This document shows positions 58,261 to 64,000 of a DNA stretch of 64,000 bases, one piece after another. Each line of letters starts with the position of its first letter. Position 1 is the stretch's first letter. The notes under the pieces are model-generated. The model was not told the origin of the DNA. It ran no database searches and saw only the letters and a program-made list of their open reading frames with translations. Both the position numbers and the translations under genes were made by a program. The DNA is from Pelagomonas calceolata (taxonomy: Eukaryota; Sar; Pelagophyceae; Pelagomonadales; Pelagomonadaceae), in the NCBI GenBank assembly GCA_918797485.1, contig CAKKNE010000001.1, positions 3,782,001 to 3,846,000 of the forward strand. The letters are read 5' to 3'.

Positions 58261-59124
58261 CAAGCGCCAGCCACACCGTGCTAGTTGCCGCTGCTCTGCC
58301 ATATCTCGCAGCGTTTTTCGTTCGTTGACCAGCGCATAACTCATTTTCGTCCGGCTCCGCAACGCAGCCGGCCGCGCGGCACGCGTGCACGCACACCTGC
58401 TTAAAACACAACGCTGCTCTCTGGGTCGGACAAATCACTCGCGGCGCGCGCCCCCGCGAGACACCTGCACCGCGCCGCGAAACAACCGCCCAGCAACATA
58501 TCGCTGCCTCGCAGGATTACACAAACGGACGAGCCACACCGCGCCCGCGCCATCTGGTAGCACCGGCCGTCGCCGTGTTACCCCTGGGCGGCGTGCCTCA
58601 CTACCTCCACCACATCTCCATCACCGCCAAGCCCGAGCGTCGGACGATGCCCCGACGGTACACGCACACGGCGCTCCGATCACCACGAAACCCAGGCGCA
58701 TGGGTCTGTGGACCTTTTCTCAGACAGGTGTCGGGGGAAAACCCGGGCGAAAGCCCATCTACTAGTACACAAATTCGAACGAAGAAGTTAAGCGCGTCGG
58801 GCGCCTAAATGCGCGGCCGCCTCGTGCGTCGTCGCGAGCAGGCCTCATCGCTCTGCGTGCACGGCCCGCCTAGGAGCATCAGGTGGGCCGAACTCGTTTG
58901 CGGCGCTTCTCCGCCGCGCCGACTATTCGTCGGCGCGGCGGCGACACGGCTCCCTCGTACGATTCATCGGTGCGGCGGAGGACGCCGCGCGTCCACCGAA
59001 ACCGCCGCGGAACTCGTACTGTGGTCGAGGGGAGGGCATCGATTGTAACGTCTCCCGGCGGCACGGCCGCGCCGGGCTCTTGGATCCACCACGTCGGCGT
59101 TCTCAACGCCGACCGGGTCTTGAT

Positions 59125-59360
59125 GCGACGCCGCCGCGCCTCAGAAGAAAGACGCGACGGCGCCGCGGGTAATGCGACGCCGCCGCGCCTCAAGAAGAGA
59201 CGCGACGGCGCAGCGGGTGCGACGCCGCCGCGCCTCAGAAGAGACGCGACGGCGCCGCGGGTGGTGCGACGCCGCCGCGCCTCAAGAAGAGACGCGACGG
59301 CGCCGCGGGTGGTGCGACGCCGCCGCGCCTCAGAAGAGACGCGACGGCGCCGCGGGTGGA
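59125..59360. repeat. GC-rich minisatellite, five ~47-bp units
   Basis: Five units of 45-49 bp each start GCGACGCCGCCGCGCCTCA and contain GACGCGACGGCGCCGCGGGT. They differ mainly by small indels, so the reading frame shifts from unit to unit, which argues against a coding role. Confidence 0.85.
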
Positions 59361-59501
59361 TGTGTCGGTCGTAGTTTCCGACTCTATTGCCTCGACATGC
59401 CGAGGTTGTTGTGTGGGCTTCGTGACGAAGGCGCACTTTATGGTCAATTCGCGAAGTAGTATTCCGTTCCGAAATGCGATGTGATATCTATGGGAAACAA
59501 T

Positions 59502-61211
59502 TCAGGGCTCGGGCATGATCTCGGGCTTCCACGGGTTCTGGTCGGTCTCTAACAAAGGCCAGCGCGGCCAGCACCAGCAGTACGCGTAATAGGTTCCTGA
59601 AGTACTAGCTCGTAAATAATTGAGACTATCTCCATTCTGAATCAGGCTCAAATGATGCAAGGTGAACTTCTTCTCGAAGACACAGTTCTTGTCTCGCAAC
59701 TTGTTCATCGCGTTTAGTGATATCACCATCGTGCGAACCATTTTAGTATGATCGTTTGCTTCTACATTTGGCATCTCGAGAGGGCTGCTTGGAAAACATG
59801 TGAGGGCTTCCCTTTTAACAATATTGCGGGCTAACTTGAAAGCAGGCTCATTAACTCGGCCAATGTCAATTGCAGTTTGCACATGTTCTAGTAGTACGTC
59901 TTTCTCGTCCAGGCCATAGACCTTGTCTGATACTTGGCAGAGTGACGTGTGGATGAGCTTAGACCCATCTTTTGGCGACTTGGATTCATCAATAAACAGA
60001 AACACATTACCTTGCTTCAGATACTCTTCGACAGAGAGGGCCGTGGTGGGTGTGTAATTTGCATCGGCAGACGCTGCGGCGTGGGCCTCATCGAGGTATC
60101 TCTGGATCTCACTGCGGCTCGGCTCCCTCACACTAAACCCTATCTCCCCGTCATTTTCGCTCGATCCTCGGCAAGCTGCGACGAAGCTCAACACCAATTG
60201 GGATGCTTCCGCCGCCTCTTTCTCAGAGGTCACTATCTCCTCATTGAGGTAGTCTTCAATGGCTTTCCGCGCCGTTCGACAACAGGTCACTTGTAAAGTG
60301 TTACCGTCATAAAGAGCTACATAACTGGCCGCTGTCTTTTGGATTCTTGCTACCGTTTTAGCATATCTATCTCCAAAGTCGATAATGCCACGCCCCTTGC
60401 GTACTTGCCCCTTGGTGCGCGGAGCACTAGCAAGCATTAAGTTAGCCCATGCGTTCAAGTGGGGTTCGTCGGGACCAAATGGCAGAGTACGGGCTTTAAC
60501 CAATTTTTCTAGACCTTTCGCATACTTTGTCTTGCCAGTATCACTCATGCTCTCAAAACCAGTGGAAATTATAGAACAGGCGTATCGATCAGTTAAAGCC
60601 ATGCACGTTTTTTGCTTGGCTGGATCGAGGTTTGATGAATTAGAATCAAAGTGAGCCTTCCGAAAAGCGTTGAGTTCGTCCAGCCTTCTCATTATATCCG
60701 CGTGTTTGCTTTCGAATTTTGCATGGGGTGAGGTTGACAGACTCTTCATAAGCTGACCGCCCACTTTTGACATGGCGAATAAAGCTCGATTCACGCCATC
60801 GTCGGTGGACGGGCTTGTGAGCGCGAGCTGCCGCTGCGCGGGCGCGTGGACCAGGCGCCGGGCCGCGGGCTGCGGCGGCGCGCGCGGCGTGGGCGCGGCC
60901 CGGCGCGGTGCGGCCGCGGGCCTCGGCGCGGGCCTTGACGCGGGCGGCACGGGCGCCGGCGGCGCGGGCATGGCCGGGCGCCGCGGCGCGGGCGGCGCGG
61001 GCGCCGCGGGCGGCGCGGGCGGCGCGGGCGGCGCGGGCGGCGCGGGCGCGGCCTCAGGCCGCTGCGTGGCCGCGGGCCGCGGGCGCGGCGCCGGCGGCAC
61101 GGGCGCGGGCGGCGCGGCCTTCTTGGCGGACGGCTGCGTCTGCGGCGGCGCCGCGGCGCGCTTCTTCGCGGGCGCCTTCGCGGGCTTCTTGAAGAACTGT
61201 CTGACGTCCAT
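59502..61211 (-). CDS. Chimeric unknown protein: Ala/Pro-rich N-terminus with PIP-like start and AT-rich body
   Basis: A 569-residue protein. The first residues MDVRQFFKKPAKAPAKKR resemble the N-terminal PCNA-binding (PIP-type) peptides of replication proteins such as RFC1. A ~90-residue Ala/Pro-rich linker and a Pro/Arg stretch follow. From about residue 145 a globular body begins (RALFAMSKVGGQLMKSLSTS, ADIMRRLDELNAFRK, YAKTVARIQKTAASYVALYDG, FLFIDESKSPKDGSKLIH). No family was recognised. Base composition switches at about 60775. For example, 60661-60720 has 27 of 60 G+C, while 60901-60960 has 54 of 60. A fusion of a host-like start to acquired sequence is inferred. Confidence 0.65.
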   Translation of the reverse strand: MDVRQFFKKPAKAPAKKRAAAPPQTQPSAKKAAPPAPVPPAPRPRPAATQRPEAAPAPPAPPAPPAPPAAPAPPAPRRPAMPAPPAPVPPASRPAPRPAAAPRRAAPTPRAPPQPAARRLVHAPAQRQLALTSPSTDDGVNRALFAMSKVGGQLMKSLSTSPHAKFESKHADIMRRLDELNAFRKAHFDSNSSNLDPAKQKTCMALTDRYACSIISTGFESMSDTGKTKYAKGLEKLVKARTLPFGPDEPHLNAWANLMLASAPRTKGQVRKGRGIIDFGDRYAKTVARIQKTAASYVALYDGNTLQVTCCRTARKAIEDYLNEEIVTSEKEAAEASQLVLSFVAACRGSSENDGEIGFSVREPSRSEIQRYLDEAHAAASADANYTPTTALSVEEYLKQGNVFLFIDESKSPKDGSKLIHTSLCQVSDKVYGLDEKDVLLEHVQTAIDIGRVNEPAFKLARNIVKREALTCFPSSPLEMPNVEANDHTKMVRTMVISLNAMNKLRDKNCVFEKKFTLHHLSLIQNGDSLNYLRASTSGTYYAYCWCWPRWPLLETDQNPWKPEIMPEP

Positions 61212-62607
61212 CTGATGGCTCTGCGGCGCGGCCTGGAGTAGGTAAGTTAGGGCGCGGCGGCGGCGCGGCGTCCTGCCGGCAAGCCTGCGTGGTCGACGAC
61301 TTCGAGACGCGCCGCGGCGGAGGCGAAGAGTGCCCGATGCGACTTTCGAGCGCGCGCGCCGTCACGACGCGATGCGGCTCGCGTGGGCCGACTGCGCGGC
61401 GGCGCCGCGCGCCCAGCGGCGCGGCATCTCATAAAATGCGACGACTCGCCGGATCGGGTCGAAAATTGCGCGTCTTGACCGCGCCGCGTCTCTCGGCCGC
61501 GCGGCCGCCTCTCGGCCGCCGCGCGAGCGCGCGAGCGCGAATTTGGGGCGGCCGCTGGACCCGCCGATGCCTCGGGGATCGCCCGCGCCGCGCGGCGCTC
61601 TCATGCGCGCCGCGCCGCGCCGCGCCGCGGCCCGCTGGTAACTTGTTTTGTTTGAACATGGTGTCTCTGTTTGTGGTGCCCAAGCGCGATCGCGGCGCGG
61701 GGCGAAGGCGTGAAGGCGCCAGGAAGCGCCCTTAGGACGCAGGAGTGCACCGCTATGCGAGCGGGCGACCACGCGAGCGACGGGCGCTCTACACAGCACG
61801 ACAAAGTGCGAGTCCAATCCAGCTCACCTTCCGGGTTCGCATATTTTTCTTCGGTCTATATCGGCTCGGGGACCAAGGTCAGGACTAGGAGGTCTCCTGC
61901 TAGAGCTGGGGACAGGTAAGGGGCATCTGTCGCGAAATCCCTCAAGTGACACGGCTCTCCGCGGGCGGAGCTTCTCCAAAAGTTCCTTCGCGACACCTAG
62001 CGGGATCCCATGTTACGGAGCGGGGTCATGGCCTCAGATGACGGTCCTCAACGATAGCAGATGCCGCGAACGTGGCGGAGGGCGCCACACGGCTTGAGCG
62101 GTGTCTGACGTCAAGGCGTGGCGTCGAGGCCCGTGCGACTCATCAAGTCAAGCAGTGGACGCGGACGCGCGTGCCCGGGTAGATAGAAGTGACGTAAGAC
62201 CAAAAGCGCTTGAAACGATGGCCCTCAGGCCGCTGCAAATGGACGTTTGGTCCGGGGGTCTCGCGGAAAGTGCTCTGACGGGCCACCGCGAGGCTTCGAT
62301 GCGAAATGGAGGGACGCAGGGCCTCAACAACTTCAATCTACCTGGACCAAACGCTAGAGCGCGAGGATTGACCGCTGAGATGTCTCCGTGGCTAGTTTCG
62401 GAAGCGCGCTTCCGAATATCGAGCCATCGCCTGGAGCGCGCCCGGGACCATTGGGGAGCGCTTGACACGACTCAGTAACACTCCCTAGCGGGTATTTACT
62501 TCATAGACGACGTGCCCGGCCGATTTGCGCGTTTAACGAATGGACCTGCGTCAGGAGCGAGAGATGCGCCTGGGAACGGTGGCGGCGGGCTCGTGATAAT
62601 ACAGTTG
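61212..62607. other. Gene-poor spacer
   Basis: 1.4 kb. The first half is extremely GC-rich (CGCGCCGCGCCGCGCCGCG near 61607). ORFs up to 151 codons on both strands look like composition shadows. From about 62570 the sequence is the edge of the bestrophin duplication and includes a copy of the last ~30 bp of the sulfotransferase region (GGTGGCGGCGG … CTCGTGATAATACAG). Confidence 0.4.
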
Positions 62608-63904
62608 TTAATGTACACAGAGCTCGTCGCAAACGTCACGCGTCAGCGCCGCCGCGAGGGAGTTCATGGGCAGCAGCTGGAACGGCTGTTCGAGCTCGAG
62701 GCCAATCTGGTCGATGCCGACCATGACGTAGCTCGTCCCGAGCGTCGCCAGCGCCACCGCCGGGAGGGCGAGGCCGAGGGACTCGAGTCCGAGAGGCACG
62801 CACGCGAGCCCTGCGTCGCGTCGATGGCGTAAGGTGGCGTAGATCCGGCGTCACGCCATCGCCGCGACCGTCGAATCGAAGGCATCTCGGAGGACGCCGC
62901 AACGCGCAGGACAACAACACGCGCGACGTGTGTCGAGTGATCGTCGGCGGCACGGGACTCGCCAGCAACCGCTCGCACACGCCGATTTGCGCCTGTGTAG
63001 AAATCAAATTTCGCGGCTGAATCATCGCGTCGACCTCCACGCCATCGACGCAATGTCTGCTCGTTTCTACACAGATTTGCGCATTGAGGCTGTGGAGCTG
63101 CGTCAGGAGCGAGAGGTGCGCCTGCGCATCGAGCCGCCCCGCGGCCACCTCCTCGGCGACGACAGCGTGGGCGCCGCGCAGCAAGGCGACCGGTCGCTTC
63201 CGCGCCGCGAGCACCGTCTCCGCCGTCGCCGGCGGCAGCATCGTGCTCACTACATCTGAATCGTCCTCGCCGGCCCGCAAGCTCGCCTTCAGGCACCACC
63301 CGAGCACTGCTAAATGTCGGCAAATCGCCTCGGCGGGCGCGGCGGCGCAGTACGTCGCCGCTAGACCCGCAGTCTCTCGCGCGTGCAGCACGAGCCGGCC
63401 CCACGCGAGTCTAGATTCCTGGAGGCGCAGGAGAGAAAGATTCATTCGCAGCGTCAGAAGCAGCGCGACGGCCGAGCTGATCAGCGTGAGGGGCGCGAGC
63501 GGCGCAGAAAAGTTTGGGAAATACCGAATGCGCAGCGCGTGCGCCAAGCAGGACCAGAGCGAGAACGCGACGCAGACCGGCAGCACGAGGCGGGCCGTCG
63601 TGCTCCGCGGCCACTTGCGCAAATGTCTCCAGTAGCGGCCGACCTTCTGATGTCGAGCCCACGTCTCGAGATCCCAGAGGCGGCTGATTGTCGACTCTCC
63701 CGGCGACACTAATTCTGAGCGAGAGGTGTCGACGCGTCGTAGGTCGAGCACGGCATCGGCATCGGTGCGGAGCGACGACTTGAGACGCGTCGGCAAGCGT
63801 TGCGGTGTGCGAGGGAGCAGCCCTGCTGCACTTCTCAAGAGCAGTGCTAGAGGTAGCGAACGAGTACTAGGCATAATGAAGATCTTTTTTATAGACCTCT
63901 CCAC
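62608..63904 (-). CDS. Bestrophin-family anion channel, plastid-type
   Basis: Exons 63083-63904, 62908-62992 and 62608-62810 give about 369 residues. The N-terminal ~60 residues (MPSTRSLPLALLLRSAAGLL…) look like a targeting leader; the second Met at 63874 is an equally good start. The body begins STISRLWDLETWARHQKVGRYW and has four hydrophobic segments. It ends with MVGIDQIGLELEQPFQLLP, the bestrophin signature GIDEIGxxxExPF. Plant homologues (VCCN/bestrophin-like) are thylakoid anion channels. Both introns use GC-AG ends when placed to match the uninterrupted copy at 58 kb (LNAQIGVCERLL and VLLSWLACVPLG). Without splicing, the first insert is open in frame. Confidence 0.85.
62811..62907 (-). 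other. 97-bp GC-AG intron in bestrophin
   Basis: On the minus strand it starts GCGCGTTGCGGCG and ends GACGCGACGCAG. The paralogue at 58.1 kb lacks it and reads TCATGG-TTGGCG directly, fixing the junction as TCCT|GGCTCGCG. It contains GGTCGCGGCGATGGCGTGACG and an ACGCCATCGACGCGACG core. Confidence 0.85.
62993..63074 (-). mobile_element. Introner-like element, GC donor from the target duplication
   Basis: An 82-bp element on the minus strand starts CTGTGTAGAAACGAG and ends TTTGATTTCTACACAG. It is flanked by a perfect 8-bp duplication (GCGCAAAT). The spliced intron 62993-63082 is 90 bp, beginning GC and ending AG. Being 30 codons without a stop, it could also be read through. Confidence 0.88.
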
Positions 63905-63974
63905 GAGAATTAATGACGCCTAGCGAACCAAGAATGCTTGCATCATCTGACAAAGTGTGTTGCCGTATAATCAA

Positions 63975-63997
63975 CTAGCGTGATCGACACACTAGCA
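63975..63997 (-). promoter_or_regulatory. GCTAG...CTAGT palindrome (copy 13)
   Basis: On the minus strand it reads GCTAGTGTGTCGA, TCAC, GCTAGT, about 70 bp upstream of the bestrophin start. Confidence 0.6.
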
Positions 63998-64000
63998 CCA

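Larger units (their letters stand above)
58201..59501. other. Gene-poor spacer
   Basis: 1.3 kb with the palindrome copy at 58238-58260 and a minisatellite at 59125-59360. ORFs on both strands follow from GC-rich repeats. No gene was recognised. Confidence 0.45.

Noticed and set aside
59125-59360. CRISPR-like array
   Set aside because: The units are contiguous with no unique spacers and differ by indels; this is a minisatellite in a eukaryotic genome.
58879-59436. Open frames on both strands across the minisatellite
   Set aside because: Unit lengths that are not multiples of three shift the frame, and the text is pure repeat.
59502-61211. Virus-derived or retroelement gene
   Set aside because: The AT-rich body suggested foreign origin, but no reverse transcriptase, integrase, capsid or terminal repeat was seen, so no element family is claimed.
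1-64000. tRNA or rRNA genes
   Set aside because: No convincing cloverleaf or rRNA core was recognised by eye in the spacers; a covariance-model scan would be needed to exclude tRNAs.

Overview
This is nuclear DNA of a GC-rich, gene-dense eukaryotic alga. It fits a stramenopile with a secondary plastid, most likely a pelagophyte of the Aureococcus/Pelagomonas type; that placement is an inference from content, not a database match. The evidence is as follows. There are nuclear genes for a plastid sigma-70 factor and several proteins with hydrophobic leaders ending in AxAF- or AxAL-like motifs. Mitochondrial genes are present (HslU, Tim13, a carrier). Flagellar genes are present (IFT20 and a DNAI4/WDR78-like axonemal dynein chain). 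Chromatin and cell-cycle genes are typically eukaryotic (APC5, MSH2, REV7). Introns are few, short, and mostly made from repeats that look like the introner elements known from Aureococcus and Micromonas. Layout: 1-6.9 kb holds the end of a DMT-family transporter, a FAM177-like gene, the sigma factor, the dynein chain and a BspA-like surface protein. 7-16 kb holds a DapA/NanA-family lyase, a plastid TPR protein, HslU, a coiled-coil protein and a large multi-domain chromatin reader. 16-25 kb holds a kinase-PP2C fusion, a MYND protein, a coiled-coil protein, TerC, a tandem Pin1-type isomerase, two overlapping unknown genes and an SDR. 25-39 kb holds Cys-rich membrane proteins, serine acetyltransferase, a second MYND protein, ARPC3, a mitochondrial carrier, a fucosyltransferase-like protein, an alpha/beta hydrolase, an O-acetylhomoserine/O-acetylserine sulfhydrylase and an ankyrin protein. 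39-49 kb holds a divergent MSH2/REV7 pair, a LON-domain protein, a kinase, APC5 and a PDZ-ferredoxin protein. 50-64 kb is looser: Cys-rich and glycosyltransferase-like genes, Tim13, IFT20, a sulfotransferase, gene fragments, a minisatellite, a compositionally chimeric gene and two bestrophin copies. Genes alternate strand and many form divergent pairs. Two features recur across the window. First, short terminal-inverted-repeat elements (CTGTGT...ACACAG) sit in coding regions with 8-bp target duplications and behave as introns: the element supplies the 3' AG and the duplicated target supplies the 5' GT or GC. Two bestrophin copies give an internal filled/empty-site comparison. Second, an imperfect palindrome (GCTAGTGTCTTAC, short spacer, GCTAGC) appears about 13 times, almost always in the short space upstream of genes, often between divergent pairs, which points to a shared promoter element. 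All functional calls come from reading motifs by eye; no search was run.
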